DNA of 64,000 nt from contig NZ_JACHZG010000001.1 of assembly GCF_014193425.1 (NCBI RefSeq), forward strand, positions 1,550,001 to 1,614,000, written 5' to 3'. The DNA is from Microlunatus antarcticus. Its GTDB lineage: Bacteria; Actinomycetota; Actinomycetes; Propionibacteriales; Propionibacteriaceae. The translations under genes were made by a program, and so were the position numbers. A model generated the notes under the pieces. The model did no database searches and was not told where the DNA came from. It saw only the letters and a program-made list of their open reading frames with translations. Of this stretch, positions 45,385 through 54,715 are shown in pieces; the stretch's first letter is position 1, and each line of letters starts with the position of its first letter.

Positions 45385-46299
45385 TCAGCGGAGCGGGGGC
45401 CCCTCGACCGAGGCCGGCCCGGCCGCCACCAGACCGGGTCCCGCCGGACCGGCTCCACCGGCGACCGGACCCGCCGTGCGCTGCGCCCGCTTCAGGCGAC
45501 GCTCGACGACCCGGGCGACCACCGTCAGCGTGTAGTTGAGGGCGATGAAGAGCGCTGCGACCACGATCAGGGTCGGGATCAGGTTCCCGTAGACCGTGGA
45601 CAGCGTCGTGCCGGACCGCAGCAGCTCGGTGAAGCTGATGATGTAGCCCAGCGCGGTGTCCTTGAGGATCACCACGAGCTGGCTGATCAGCGACGGCAGC
45701 ATGGCGGTGACCGCCTGCGGCAGCAGCACCGTGACCAGCGTCTGACGTGGCGTCAGCCCGATCGCCAGACCGGCCTCGCGCTGACCCTTGGGCAGGGCGA
45801 AGACCCCGGAGCGGATCAGCTCGGCGATGACGGCGGAGTTGTAGAGGGTCAGACCGCCGACGACGCCGACGAACGTCGAGGTGTCACCCAGGACGCCGAG
45901 CACGAAGATGCAGAAGTAGTAGACGAACAGCATCATCACGAGCACCGGCACCGAGCGCAGGAACTCGACGAGGGCGCCGCAGACCATGCGGACGGGCCGG
46001 GCCTCGGACAGTCGGCCGAGGCCGAGCAGCACGCCGAAGACGCCCGACAGGACGACCGCGGCCCCCGCCGCCTTGAGCGTGGCCAGCAGGCCCGGGAGCA
46101 GGTAGGACGTCCACGTCTCCGGGTCGAGGAACGGGGCCCACTTCTGCGCGGTGAACTGGTTGTTGTCGGGCGACGCCAGCGCGCGGACGAGGACGAGCAG
46201 CAACGCCGCGATCAGGAGGACGCCGACGACGCCGAGCACCCGGTAGAGCCGTCGCGCCCGGGGCCCCGGGACGTCGAAGAGGACGGCCTGGGCGCTCAT
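45385..46299 (-). CDS. gluD: Glutamate ABC transporter permease GluD
   Basis: A 304-aa polar-amino-acid permease of the HisM/GluD type. Membrane segments surround the motif VEFLRSVPVLVMMLFVYYF and the EAA loop REAGLAIGLTPRQTLVTVLLPQA. The C-terminus is a Gly/Pro/Ala-rich cytoplasmic tail of about 35 aa. The ATG overlaps the gluC stop (ATGA). Last gene of the gluABCD operon. Confidence 0.93.
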   Translation of the reverse strand: MSAQAVLFDVPGPRARRLYRVLGVVGVLLIAALLLVLVRALASPDNNQFTAQKWAPFLDPETWTSYLLPGLLATLKAAGAAVVLSGVFGVLLGLGRLSEARPVRMVCGALVEFLRSVPVLVMMLFVYYFCIFVLGVLGDTSTFVGVVGGLTLYNSAVIAELIRSGVFALPKGQREAGLAIGLTPRQTLVTVLLPQAVTAMLPSLISQLVVILKDTALGYIISFTELLRSGTTLSTVYGNLIPTLIVVAALFIALNYTLTVVARVVERRLKRAQRTAGPVAGGAGPAGPGLVAAGPASVEGPPLR

Positions 46300-46985
46300 C
46301 GCTGCACCACCAGACGCCGGGACAGGCTGGTGAACAGCAGACCGGTCGGCAGCGTGAGCACGACGAAGCACGCGGCCACGAGCAGGAAGATCGCGTACAG
46401 CAGCGACGGGTTGAGCTCGATCATCCCGCGCATCACGTACGACAGCTCGGCGACGCCGATCGTGGCGACCACGGTCGTGTTCTTGGTCAGCGCGATGAGC
46501 GTGTTCCCGAGCGGCGCGATCGCCCCGCGGAACGCCTGCGGCAGGATCACCTCGCGCAGCGAGGCGCCGAACCCCAGCCCGATCGCCCGGGCCGCCTCCG
46601 CCTGACCCTGCGGCACGGTGTTGATGCCGCTCCGCAGGGCCTCGGCGACGAACGAGGCGTGGTAGACCGACAGCGCGATCAGCCCGAACCGGAAGTTGTT
46701 GTCGACGATCTCGGTCGGCGACCCCGCCGCCGCCAGGCTCACCCCGAGCGTGTTCAGCAGCCCGAAGGCGCAGAAGAACACGATCAGGGTGAGCGGCGTG
46801 TTGCGGATCAGGGTCACGTACGCCGTCCCGAAGGCCTGCAGCACCCCGACGGGGGACACCCGGCAGACGGCGACGACCGTCCCGACGACCAGCGCCCCGA
46901 TGGCCGACCAGAAGGTCAGCTTGACCGTCATCCAGAAGGCCGCCAGGACGTCGTAGCTCTCCAGGAGCGTCGACAACGCGTCCAT
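46296..46985 (-). CDS. gluC: Glutamate ABC transporter permease GluC
   Basis: A 229-aa permease of the same family, with TLIRNTPLTLIVFFCAFGLL and the EAA loop AEAARAIGLGFGASLREVILPQAFR. It pairs with GluD. No strong ribosome site is visible before ATG 46985. It follows the binding lipoprotein gene by 52 bases. Confidence 0.93.
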   Translation of the reverse strand: MDALSTLLESYDVLAAFWMTVKLTFWSAIGALVVGTVVAVCRVSPVGVLQAFGTAYVTLIRNTPLTLIVFFCAFGLLNTLGVSLAAAGSPTEIVDNNFRFGLIALSVYHASFVAEALRSGINTVPQGQAEAARAIGLGFGASLREVILPQAFRGAIAPLGNTLIALTKNTTVVATIGVAELSYVMRGMIELNPSLLYAIFLLVAACFVVLTLPTGLLFTSLSRRLVVQR

Positions 46986-47037
46986 CAGGCGCGGGCCGCC
47001 GACGCGCCGGCCCGCACGGGCCGGCAGCGCACCAGGA

Positions 47038-47883
47038 TCACGAGCAGGGCTCGGGCGTGGGCGGGTTCGTGGCGGCGTCGGGCTTGAAGTCGGCGCCGAC
47101 GGTGTCGTCGAGCGCCTTCTGCCACGCGCCGTCCGAGACCATCTTGGTGATCGCCGCGTTGACCTTCTCGCACGTCGCGGTGTCGCCCTTCATGAGCCCG
47201 ACGCCGTACTTCTCGGTGGAGAAGGTCTGACCGACCACCTTGAGCTTGCCCTCGTACTGCGGCTGCGCGGCGAAGCCCGCGAGGATGACGTTGTCGGTCG
47301 TGACCGCGTCGATCCGGCCGCTGTTCAGCGCCTCGACGCACTTGGAGTACGTGTCGTACTCCTGCAGCTGCACCTGGCCCGCGAACTGGTCCTGCACCTT
47401 CTTGGCCGAGGTGGACCCGGTGACCGAGCACAGCTTCTTGCCGTTCAGCGCGTCCGGCCCGGTGATGTCGGAGTCCGCCTTGACCAGGAGGTCCTGGCCC
47501 GCCACGAAGTACGGGCCGCCGAACGACACCTTCTGCTTGCGGTCGTCGGTGATCGAGTAGGTCGCGAAGATCATCTTGACCTGGCCGCTCTGCAGCAGGG
47601 TCTCGCGCTGGGCGGACGGGGCCTCCTTGAAGGTCACGTCGGTGTAGCCGAGCTCCTTGGCCACGTACTGCGCGACCTCGACGTCGAACCCCTTGAACTC
47701 GCTGCCGACCTGCTGGCCGAGCCCGGGCTGGTCGAACTTGATCCCGACCGTCACGGGCCCGCCGGCGCCGGCGGAGCCGCCGCTGCCGGCCTCGGGGACG
47801 GCGTTCTCCGCGCTGGCGCAGGAGGCCGTCGTCAGGGCGAGCCCGGCCGCTGCTAGGGCTCCGAGGATCTGGTTGCGTGTCAT
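47038..47883 (-). CDS. gluB: Glutamate-binding lipoprotein GluB
   Basis: A 281-aa solute receptor. Lipobox TTASC ends the signal peptide, followed by a Gly/Ala/Ser linker. The SBP-3 fold shows GFDVEVAQYVAKELGYTDV, MIFATYSITDDRKQKVSFGG and GKKLCSVTGSTSAKKVQDQF, close to Corynebacterium GluB. Glutamate is the likely ligand; aspartate or glutamine cannot be excluded. CCGGAGGCAG precedes the ATG. Confidence 0.93.
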   Translation of the reverse strand: MTRNQILGALAAAGLALTTASCASAENAVPEAGSGGSAGAGGPVTVGIKFDQPGLGQQVGSEFKGFDVEVAQYVAKELGYTDVTFKEAPSAQRETLLQSGQVKMIFATYSITDDRKQKVSFGGPYFVAGQDLLVKADSDITGPDALNGKKLCSVTGSTSAKKVQDQFAGQVQLQEYDTYSKCVEALNSGRIDAVTTDNVILAGFAAQPQYEGKLKVVGQTFSTEKYGVGLMKGDTATCEKVNAAITKMVSDGAWQKALDDTVGADFKPDAATNPPTPEPCS

Positions 47884-47983
47884 CGTCTCTGCCTCCGGTG
47901 TCGGCGGGGGCTGGGGTGGCCAGCCGCCCGCTCCTGGACGAACGTCCGCGCGCCGGTCGGCGCACGGGGTGGGGGAGCAGTCC

Positions 47984-48739
47984 TCAGTGGGTGAGGATCT
48001 TGCTCAGGAAGTCCTGCGCGCGCTCGGTCCGCGGGGACGTGAAGAACGACTCGGGGCCGCCCTCCTCGACGATCTTCCCGTCGGCCATGAAGACCACGCG
48101 GTTCGCGGCCTTGCGGGCGAAGCCCATCTCGTGGGTGACGACGACCATGGTCATCCCGCCCTTGGCGAGCCCGACCATGACGTCGAGGACCTCGTTGACC
48201 ATCTCCGGGTCGAGGGCCGAGGTCGGCTCGTCGAAGAGGATGACCTTCGGGTCCATCGCCAGCGCGCGGGCGATGGCGACGCGCTGCTGCTGCCCGCCCG
48301 AGAGCTGGGCCGGGTACTTGTCGGCCTGGGACTCGACGCCGACCCGGGTCAGCAGCTCCAGCCCGCGCTCGCGGGCCTGGGCCGCGGGGACCTTGCGGAC
48401 CTTGATCGGTCCGAGGGTCACGTTCTCGAGCACGGTCTTGTGCGCGAAGAGGTTGAACGACTGGAAGACCATCCCCACGTCGGCCCGCAGGTTCGCGAGC
48501 GCCCGGCCCTCCTCGGGCAGCCGCTCGCCGTCGATGGTGATCGAGCCCGACCCGATCGTCTCCAGCCGGTTGATCACCCGGCACAGCGTGGACTTGCCGG
48601 AGCCCGACGGGCCCAGCACCACCACGACCTCGCCCTTGGCCACCGTGAGGTTGACGTGCTGCAGGACGTGCAGGTCGCCGAAGTGCTTGTCGACGTCCTC
48701 CAGCACGACCAGCGGAGGTCCGACGCCTGGGGCTTCCAT
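47984..48739 (-). CDS. gluA: Glutamate ABC transporter ATP-binding protein GluA
   Basis: A 251-aa ATPase of the polar-amino-acid type. Walker [17 protein letters not shown], signature [15 protein letters not shown], Walker [15 protein letters not shown] and the H-loop VVTHEM are all present. ATG at 48739 is the first start in line with the family; the ribosome site is weak. First gene of gluABCD, downstream of an operator-like palindrome at 48796. Confidence 0.94.
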   Translation of the reverse strand: MEAPGVGPPLVVLEDVDKHFGDLHVLQHVNLTVAKGEVVVVLGPSGSGKSTLCRVINRLETIGSGSITIDGERLPEEGRALANLRADVGMVFQSFNLFAHKTVLENVTLGPIKVRKVPAAQARERGLELLTRVGVESQADKYPAQLSGGQQQRVAIARALAMDPKVILFDEPTSALDPEMVNEVLDVMVGLAKGGMTMVVVTHEMGFARKAANRVVFMADGKIVEEGGPESFFTSPRTERAQDFLSKILTH

Positions 48740-48795
48740 CGTCGCAAAGTAGTGGGAGACGGGGCCCCGGCGACAGCCCCCGGGCCGGGCGTCAC

Positions 48796-48828
48796 CCAAA
48801 GGAACCGCAATTGTTACGGTTCTTTTGG
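48796..48828 (-). promoter_or_regulatory. Operator-like inverted repeat upstream of gluABCD
   Basis: CCAAAGGAACCG (48796-48807), 9 bases, CGGTTCTTTTGG (48817-48828): 11 of 12 positions pair. It lies 57 bases upstream of gluA and 12 bases before the stop of the aldose epimerase gene on the same strand. It is A/T-richer than its surroundings. It could be a regulator site or a terminator for the epimerase transcript. Confidence 0.5.
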
Positions 48829-48840
48829 CATATAGCCCGT

Positions 48841-49752
48841 CTATCGACCTCGAATCCCCCACCGGAACGACAAGGTTTCGCCCGGCGCCACGACCCGCAT
48901 CCCGGCGTGCGTCGGGCCCTCGTTGAAGGCGTCCGGGCCGCAGGTCATCGGCTCCACGGCGATGCCCACGTCGCGCCGCTTCTCGCCGGTGAAGACCTGC
49001 GCCCAGCCGAAGGAGGCGTCGGCCCAGAGCGCGGCGTAGCGGTCCTCACGCTCCAGCGTGGCGGTCCAGCCGCCGGTGTCGTCGCGCACGAGGTCGGTGT
49101 ACGCGGTGTCGAGCACCCGGTCGCCCACCGGGGAGCCGTCGCGCAGGTCGAGTCCGGTGCCGTCGACGGGGGAGACCGCGACGGGCAGGAGCCGGTCGTC
49201 CACCTCGAGCCGGCTGGCCGCGGGCAGCGTCACGCGCACCTGATCCACCGAGTTCTCGCCGACGGTGAGGTAGGGGTGGGCGCCGTAGCCGAAGGGCACG
49301 TCCGCCTCCCCGACGTTGGTCGCCTCGAGGGTGACGTGGAGCCCGTCCTCGGTCAGCCGGTAGGTCAGCTCCGCGTGCAGGACGCCCGGCCACCCCGGCT
49401 GGCTGTAGATCGTGAGCCCGGCCACGACGTGGGACTCCCCGTGCTCGACCACCGTCCACGGCACGTAGCGCGCGAGCCCGTGGCTGGCGTTGTGGCGCGG
49501 CGGCTCGCTGAGGACGAGCTGCTGGGTCTTGCCGGCCCACGGGTAGCGGCCGTCGCGGATCCGGTTGGGCCACGGCACGAGCTGCTGGCCCCGGCCCCCG
49601 GAGACCGGCTCGTCGGCGGCGTACCCCTTCACCACGTCGAGCCCGCCGACGGTGTAGCGCCGCAGGCCTGCGCCCAGCTCGGTGACCGTCGCCTCCTGGT
49701 CCCCGAGCACGAGGTCGAGCTGCTTCCCGGTGGGGTACGTCACGGATCGCAC
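48841..49752 (-). CDS. Aldose 1-epimerase family protein
   Basis: A 303-aa mutarotase-like enzyme interconverting sugar anomers. [16 protein letters not shown], the catalytic-base region [11 protein letters not shown] and [13 protein letters not shown] are family hallmarks, with a late Glu in [16 protein letters not shown]. No signal peptide. GTG 49752 or GTG 49743 are possible starts. It is divergent from miaB by 32 bases. The substrate sugar is not evident. Confidence 0.9.
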   Translation of the reverse strand: MRSVTYPTGKQLDLVLGDQEATVTELGAGLRRYTVGGLDVVKGYAADEPVSGGRGQQLVPWPNRIRDGRYPWAGKTQQLVLSEPPRHNASHGLARYVPWTVVEHGESHVVAGLTIYSQPGWPGVLHAELTYRLTEDGLHVTLEATNVGEADVPFGYGAHPYLTVGENSVDQVRVTLPAASRLEVDDRLLPVAVSPVDGTGLDLRDGSPVGDRVLDTAYTDLVRDDTGGWTATLEREDRYAALWADASFGWAQVFTGEKRRDVGIAVEPMTCGPDAFNEGPTHAGMRVVAPGETLSFRWGIRGR

Positions 49753-49784
49753 TCTAGAGCGGGCGCGATTACGCTGGCCGGGCC

Positions 49785-51317
49785 ATGACCCTGACCGCGA
49801 TCCCGACGAGCACCCGCGCTGCCGACCCCACCTCCGAGGGTGCGGGGCGGACGTACGCGATCCGCACGCACGGCTGCCAGATGAACGTGCACGACTCCGA
49901 GCGGCTGGCCGGGCTGCTGGAGGAGGCGGGGTACGCGAAGGCGCCGGGTGATCTGGCCGACGTCGTCGTCTTCAACACCTGCGCGGTGCGCGAGAACGCC
50001 GACAACAAGCTCTACGGCACGCTCGGGCTCCTGCGCCGGGACAAGAAGGCGCACCCGGACATGCAGATCGCGGTCGGCGGCTGCCTGGCCCAGAAGGACC
50101 GCGGCGAGATCACCCGCCGGGCGCCGTGGGTCGACGTCGTCTTCGGCACCCACAACATCGGGTCGCTGCCGACGCTCCTCGAGCGGGCCCGCGTCGAGGA
50201 GGCCGCCCAGGTCGAGATCGCCGAGTCCCTGGAGCGTTTCCCCTCGACCCTGCCCACGCGGCGCGACAGCGCGTACGCGGCGTGGGTGTCGGTGAGCGTC
50301 GGCTGCAACAACACCTGCACGTTCTGCATCGTGCCGTCGCTCCGCGGGCGCGAGGAGGACCGCCGGCCCGGCGAGATCCTGGCCGAGATCGAGATGCTCG
50401 TCGCCGAGGGCGTGCAGGAGGTCACCCTGCTCGGGCAGAACGTGAACGCGTACGGCGTCGAGTTCGGCGACCGCGGGGCGTTCGCCAAGCTGCTGCGGGC
50501 CTGCGGTCAGGTCGAGGGCCTCGAGCGCGTCCGCTTCACCTCGCCGCACCCCCGCGACTTCACCCCCGACGTCATCGCGGCCATGGCCGAGACGCCGAAC
50601 GTCATGCCCCAGCTCCACATGCCGCTGCAGTCGGGCTCGGACCGGGTCCTGCGCGCGATGCGGCGCTCCTACCGCAGCGACAAGTACCTGCGGATCATCG
50701 ACGACGTGCGCGCCGCGCTGCCGCAGGCCGCCATCACCACCGACATCATCGTGGGCTTCCCCGGCGAGACCGAGGAGGACTTCCAGGCCACGCTCGACGT
50801 CGCCGCGGCGTCGCGCTTCGCCGCGGCCTTCACGTTCCAGTACTCGATCCGCCCGGGCACGCCGGCGGCGACGATGCCGGACCAGGTGCCGCGCCAGGTC
50901 GTCCAGGAACGCTACGAGCGGCTCGTCGCGCTCGTCGAGGACATCGCCTGGTCGGAGAACCGGGCGCAGGTCGGGCGGACGCTCGAGGTCATGTTCGCCG
51001 ACGGCGAGGGCCGCAAGGACGCCGCGACCGCCCGGATGTCCGGGCGGGCCCGCGACAACCGGCTGGTCCACGTCCGTGTGCCGGAGGACCCTGCCGCCCA
51101 GCCCCGTCCCGGCGACCTGGCCGACGTCGTGGTCACCTACGCCGCGCCGCACCACCTCACGGCCGACGACGGGGTGCTCGACCTGCGGCGTACGCGGGGT
51201 GGCGACGCCTGGGCGGCCCGCCAGGCCGGCGCCGGACCGGCGCGACCCGTCGTGAGCCTCGGCCTCCCGGCGATCGGCGTGCCCGCGCCTCTCGCGCCCG
51301 CGAACGCCTGCGGCTGA
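49785..51317 (+). CDS. miaB: tRNA-2-methylthio-N6-dimethylallyladenosine synthase
   Basis: A 510-aa radical-SAM methylthiotransferase acting on i6A37 of tRNAs. N-terminal cluster: [34 protein letters not shown] and [10 protein letters not shown]. Radical-SAM motif [33 protein letters not shown] and a TRAM domain follow. It shares its architecture with RimO at 32937 but has the MiaB-specific N-terminus. miaA, making the dimethylallyl substrate, is 2.4 kb downstream. Confidence 0.97.
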   Translation: MTLTAIPTSTRAADPTSEGAGRTYAIRTHGCQMNVHDSERLAGLLEEAGYAKAPGDLADVVVFNTCAVRENADNKLYGTLGLLRRDKKAHPDMQIAVGGCLAQKDRGEITRRAPWVDVVFGTHNIGSLPTLLERARVEEAAQVEIAESLERFPSTLPTRRDSAYAAWVSVSVGCNNTCTFCIVPSLRGREEDRRPGEILAEIEMLVAEGVQEVTLLGQNVNAYGVEFGDRGAFAKLLRACGQVEGLERVRFTSPHPRDFTPDVIAAMAETPNVMPQLHMPLQSGSDRVLRAMRRSYRSDKYLRIIDDVRAALPQAAITTDIIVGFPGETEEDFQATLDVAAASRFAAAFTFQYSIRPGTPAATMPDQVPRQVVQERYERLVALVEDIAWSENRAQVGRTLEVMFADGEGRKDAATARMSGRARDNRLVHVRVPEDPAAQPRPGDLADVVVTYAAPHHLTADDGVLDLRRTRGGDAWAARQAGAGPARPVVSLGLPAIGVPAPLAPANACG

Positions 51318-51342
51318 GCCCCCGGGCTGGCACCCTGCTGCC

Positions 51343-52863
51343 ATGCCTGACGACTGGAGCTGGTTCTTCAGCAGCGAGTACGGCCGTGACCGGATGCTGC
51401 GTGAGGAGGTCGAGGGGCTGCAGGCCAGCGCGTCGGCGAGCTCGGCCCAGTCCGCGCGGCTGAGCAGCCAGCTCCGGACGTTGCAGGGCTCGATCGAGTC
51501 CCGGCTGCAGGCGCTGTCGACGGCGTTCGACGCCTACGTCGAGCTCGGGGACGTGCGTGAGCAGCTCGCCGCCCACCCCGACACGAGCGCCGTCCGGCGT
51601 GACGTCCTCCGCGCGCTGACGGTGCTGGAGCAGCGCGGCGTCCCCGAGCCCGTCGACGGGCGCGACGTCGACTACTGGCTCGTCGACGCGGCGAACGAGG
51701 TGCTCCGGCTGGCGTCCACGAGCGGGGTGGCCGACGTCGCCCCGACGCCGGGGACCAGCCAGGAGCACGAGACGTTCGTGGTCGCGGCGCTCGGGTGGCT
51801 CGGTCACGGGGATCGCGTGGCCGCCCGGGTCGCGCCGCTGCTGGTCGGGGACGGTGCGCTCGCCGCGCCGCAGGTCCTGCTGTGGCGGGCGGCCACGCAC
51901 GGCCTGTACGGCGACGTCCTCGGTACGGTCCGCGAGAGCTGGGGGACCGACCTCGACCTGGGTGGGTCCACCTGGGACGCGTTCGCGCAGCGGGCCGCCG
52001 GCTCCGCGGAACCGGTCGCCGTGCTCCGCCGGTTCCAGGAGGTGCTCGACGGGACCTGGACACCGGATGTTGCGCCGACCGCGACCGCGGACGCCGTCCC
52101 CTCCAAGGACGCCCCGCCCACCGACGACCGGGCCGCGCTGCGCCGGCTGCTGGACGCCCTGGTCGGTGCCGGTCTGGGCGACGAGCGGGCCCTGCTGGAG
52201 CGCGCCCGGGTGCTCCGGGCCCGGATCGAGGACCCGGGGGCGGTCGAGGCCGACCCGCAGGCCGAGCCGCCCCGGACGAGCACGACCGACCTCGTGCAGC
52301 AGGCGCTGCTCGACCCGGGCACCACGTCGGACGCGCGCCGACGGCTGGCGGCGTGGGCGCGCCCCGGCCTGGAGGCGGCCGCACAGGAGATCGGCGTCCG
52401 GGTGGCGGCCGAGCAGCCCGGTCCGGTCGTGGCGAGCACGCCGCTGGGTCAGGTGGAGGTCGGGACCGACGGTGCCGACCCGGCCCGTCTGGCGCAGCTC
52501 GACGTCCTGGCGGACCAGCGCTGGGCCACGCCTCGGTCACGGGTGCTGGTGCCCGGGGTCCTGGCCGGCGTCGCGCTCGTGGTCGGGCTGGTCCTGCTCG
52601 CCATGGAGCTCGGGGCCCTCGGGGTGTTCCTGCTGGTCGTCGCCGTGGTGGCCGGCGGCCTCACGCTCCGCGAGCTGTTCCGGGCCCGGACGCGACGCCG
52701 CGAGCTGGCCGACGCCCGGCAGCGGGTGCAGCAGAAGGTTGCCGAGGCCCGGGAGGTGGCGGTCGCCGCGCGTCAGGCCGCGCAGGAGAAGAAGGCGCAG
52801 GTCGCCGGGCTGGCCCGGGCGGTCGTCGAGAGCGGGACGCCGGCGGGCCCCGACCTGCGCTGA
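51343..52863 (+). CDS. Hypothetical protein with N-terminal coiled coil and two C-terminal membrane helices
   Basis: 506 aa, not recognised. Residues 15-70 (LREEVEGLQASASASSAQSARL onward) look like a coiled coil. The middle is mostly alpha-helical, Ala/Leu/Arg/Asp-rich, with two variable Pro-rich breaks. A hairpin of two membrane helices lies near 403-447 (VLVPGVLAGVALVVGLVLLA and LGVFLLVVAVVAGGLTL). A charged, probably coiled-coil tail follows. It lies between miaB and the small antitoxin-like gene, in a stretch that is otherwise conserved RNA and cell-wall genes. Confidence 0.8.
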   Translation: MPDDWSWFFSSEYGRDRMLREEVEGLQASASASSAQSARLSSQLRTLQGSIESRLQALSTAFDAYVELGDVREQLAAHPDTSAVRRDVLRALTVLEQRGVPEPVDGRDVDYWLVDAANEVLRLASTSGVADVAPTPGTSQEHETFVVAALGWLGHGDRVAARVAPLLVGDGALAAPQVLLWRAATHGLYGDVLGTVRESWGTDLDLGGSTWDAFAQRAAGSAEPVAVLRRFQEVLDGTWTPDVAPTATADAVPSKDAPPTDDRAALRRLLDALVGAGLGDERALLERARVLRARIEDPGAVEADPQAEPPRTSTTDLVQQALLDPGTTSDARRRLAAWARPGLEAAAQEIGVRVAAEQPGPVVASTPLGQVEVGTDGADPARLAQLDVLADQRWATPRSRVLVPGVLAGVALVVGLVLLAMELGALGVFLLVVAVVAGGLTLRELFRARTRRRELADARQRVQQKVAEAREVAVAARQAAQEKKAQVAGLARAVVESGTPAGPDLR

Positions 52864-52872
52864 AGCCGGACC

Positions 52873-53079
52873 CTAGACCGGACGGCCCGTGTCCGGCGGC
52901 GTGTCGCGGCGCGCCTGCTCGCCGAGCTTGTCCTTGGCCAGGTCGGCGACGCGGTCGATGTGCGAGGCGTGCTTGCCGCCGGTCCGCTTGTCGGCCTCGC
53001 CCGCCACCCGGTCGACCAGGGGGTCGATCTTGTCCGCGTGCTTCTCCAGCGCGTCACGTGCCTTGTCGAAGATGCCCAT
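52873..53079 (-). CDS. Rv0909/MT0933-like antitoxin family protein
   Basis: A 68-aa helical protein: MGIFDKARDALEKHADKIDP, then VDRVAGEADKRTGGKHASHI and VADLAKDKLGEQ. This matches the MT0933-like antitoxin family, whose mycobacterial member pairs with a SRPBCC-type toxin. No such toxin gene is adjacent, so it may act alone or have another role; orphan copies are common in actinobacteria. Confidence 0.85.
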   Translation of the reverse strand: MGIFDKARDALEKHADKIDPLVDRVAGEADKRTGGKHASHIDRVADLAKDKLGEQARRDTPPDTGRPV

Positions 53080-53182
53080 CGTCCAAGCCTAGGCGGGCGG
53101 TCGGTCCTCGGCCCCCGTCCCAATAGGCTGACGATCAGCCGAACCCCTTCCGGGTGGTCGGCACCACCGTCGGGAGGTCCTC

Positions 53183-53752
53183 GTGGTCGCCGACGACCCG
53201 ACGCAGGCCGGCCCGCTGCCGTCCTTCTCCGGCCTCGGCGGGGAGCAACGCTTCCGGACCGAGGTCGCCCGGGCCACCGCGGGCGTCGACGCGAGCGGGC
53301 GTTGGTTGGTGGCCCTGCCTCCGCTGCTGCGCCGGCTGGTGGACTACGACGCCCTGTGGCTGGGGCGCCTCGACGACGCCTCCGGGCGGTACCTGCCCCT
53401 GATCGAGGACGGCGCCGCCGAGTCGCTGCACCGGCTCTTCGCCGACGACGTCGGGGCGGCCGACGTCCGTCGGCTCGGGCTGCGTCGACCCGGCTGGCCG
53501 ATGCTCGGGCACCGGATCGCGGCGCAGCTCGCCGGGCTCCAGGGGTGGCGGGACTACCTCGCCCCGGCCGGCTTCCACGACGGGCTCGGCGTCGGCCTCA
53601 TGACCGCCGACGACCGGCACGTCGGCTACCTCACCCTGCTGACCTACCGGCGCGAGACCGCCACGGCCATGGCGGCGGCGCTGCTCCACGCCGTCAACCC
53701 CCTCCTCGCGGGCGCCGTCGACCGGACCACGGTCCCGCGGGCACCAGACTGA
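53183..53752 (+). CDS. GAF-domain-like protein
   Basis: A 189-aa soluble protein. The core (LPPLLRRLVDYDALWLGRLD, then a loop and GFHDGLGVGLMTADDRHVGY followed by LTLLTYR) has the strand-loop pattern of a GAF sensor domain. The N-terminus is short and there is no output domain. GTG at 53183 with GGGAGG 5 bases upstream. It sits 5 bases before miaA. In other actinobacteria a GAF or LuxR-type protein also lies near miaA-dapF. The ligand is unknown. Confidence 0.7.
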   Translation: MVADDPTQAGPLPSFSGLGGEQRFRTEVARATAGVDASGRWLVALPPLLRRLVDYDALWLGRLDDASGRYLPLIEDGAAESLHRLFADDVGAADVRRLGLRRPGWPMLGHRIAAQLAGLQGWRDYLAPAGFHDGLGVGLMTADDRHVGYLTLLTYRRETATAMAAALLHAVNPLLAGAVDRTTVPRAPD

Positions 53753-53757
53753 GCGCC

Positions 53758-54684
53758 ATGACGATCGTGATCGTGGGCCCGACCGCATCCGGGAAGTCCG
53801 GGCTCGCGGTCGCCCTCGCCCTCGCGTACGCGGCGCGCGGGCAGCCCGCCGAGGTGGTCAGTGCGGACTCGATGCTGGTCTACCGCGGCATGGACGTGGG
53901 CACGGCCAAGCCGTCGGCCCGCGAGCGCGCCGGCGTGGTGCACCACCTCGTCGACGTGCTGGACGTGACCCAGACCGCGACGGTGGCCGGGTTCCAGAGC
54001 ATGGCCCGGGCCGCGGTCGCCGGCTGCCGGGCGCGCGGGGTCGTGCCGATCCTCGTCGGGGGGTCGGCCCTCTACGTCCGGGCCGTGGTCGACGCGTTCG
54101 AGTTCCCCGGGACGGACCCGGCCTTGAGGGGCCGCCTCGAGGCGGAGCTGGCGGAGGTCGGGCCGGAGGCGCTGCACGCCCGCCTGGCCGAGCGCGACCC
54201 CGGGGCGGCGGCCCGGATCGAGCCCGCCAACGGCCGTCGCGTCGTCCGGGCGCTCGAGGTCGGCGAGATCACCGGACGGCCGTACGTGGCGGAGCTCCCG
54301 GAACGTCGGTACGCGCTGCCGGACGTCGTCCAGATCGGCCTCGACGTGCCGAGGCCGATGCTCGACGAGCGGATCCGGCGCCGGGTCGACCTGATGTGGG
54401 AGGCCGGCCTGGTCGACGAGGTCCGGCTCCTGGAACGGTCCGGGCTCCGCGACGGGGTGACGGCGTCGCGGGCGCTCGGCTACCGCCAGGTCCTGCAGCA
54501 CCTCGACGGCGAGGTCGACGAGGCCACCGCCCGCGAGGCGACGGTCGTCGCGACCCGGAAGTTCGCGCGTCGGCAGGACGGCTGGTTCCGCAAGGACGAG
54601 CGCATCACCTGGCTGGAGCACGACCGTCCCGACCTGGTCGACGCGGCCCTCGTCCTCGCCGGCCCCGAGGGGACCGGAGCCTGA
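53758..54684 (+). CDS. miaA: tRNA dimethylallyltransferase
   Basis: A 308-aa enzyme transferring a dimethylallyl group to A37 of tRNAs. P-loop IVGPTASGKSGLAVALA at the start, VVSADSMLVYRGMDVGTAKP, VGGSALYVRAVVDAF, and the tRNA-binding ARKFARRQDGWFRKD-like region near the end. ATG at 53758. Provides the substrate of MiaB. Confidence 0.97.
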   Translation: MTIVIVGPTASGKSGLAVALALAYAARGQPAEVVSADSMLVYRGMDVGTAKPSARERAGVVHHLVDVLDVTQTATVAGFQSMARAAVAGCRARGVVPILVGGSALYVRAVVDAFEFPGTDPALRGRLEAELAEVGPEALHARLAERDPGAAARIEPANGRRVVRALEVGEITGRPYVAELPERRYALPDVVQIGLDVPRPMLDERIRRRVDLMWEAGLVDEVRLLERSGLRDGVTASRALGYRQVLQHLDGEVDEATAREATVVATRKFARRQDGWFRKDERITWLEHDRPDLVDAALVLAGPEGTGA

Positions 54685-54715
54685 GGCGTGCCGCGACCGG
54701 TGGGACGATAGGGCC

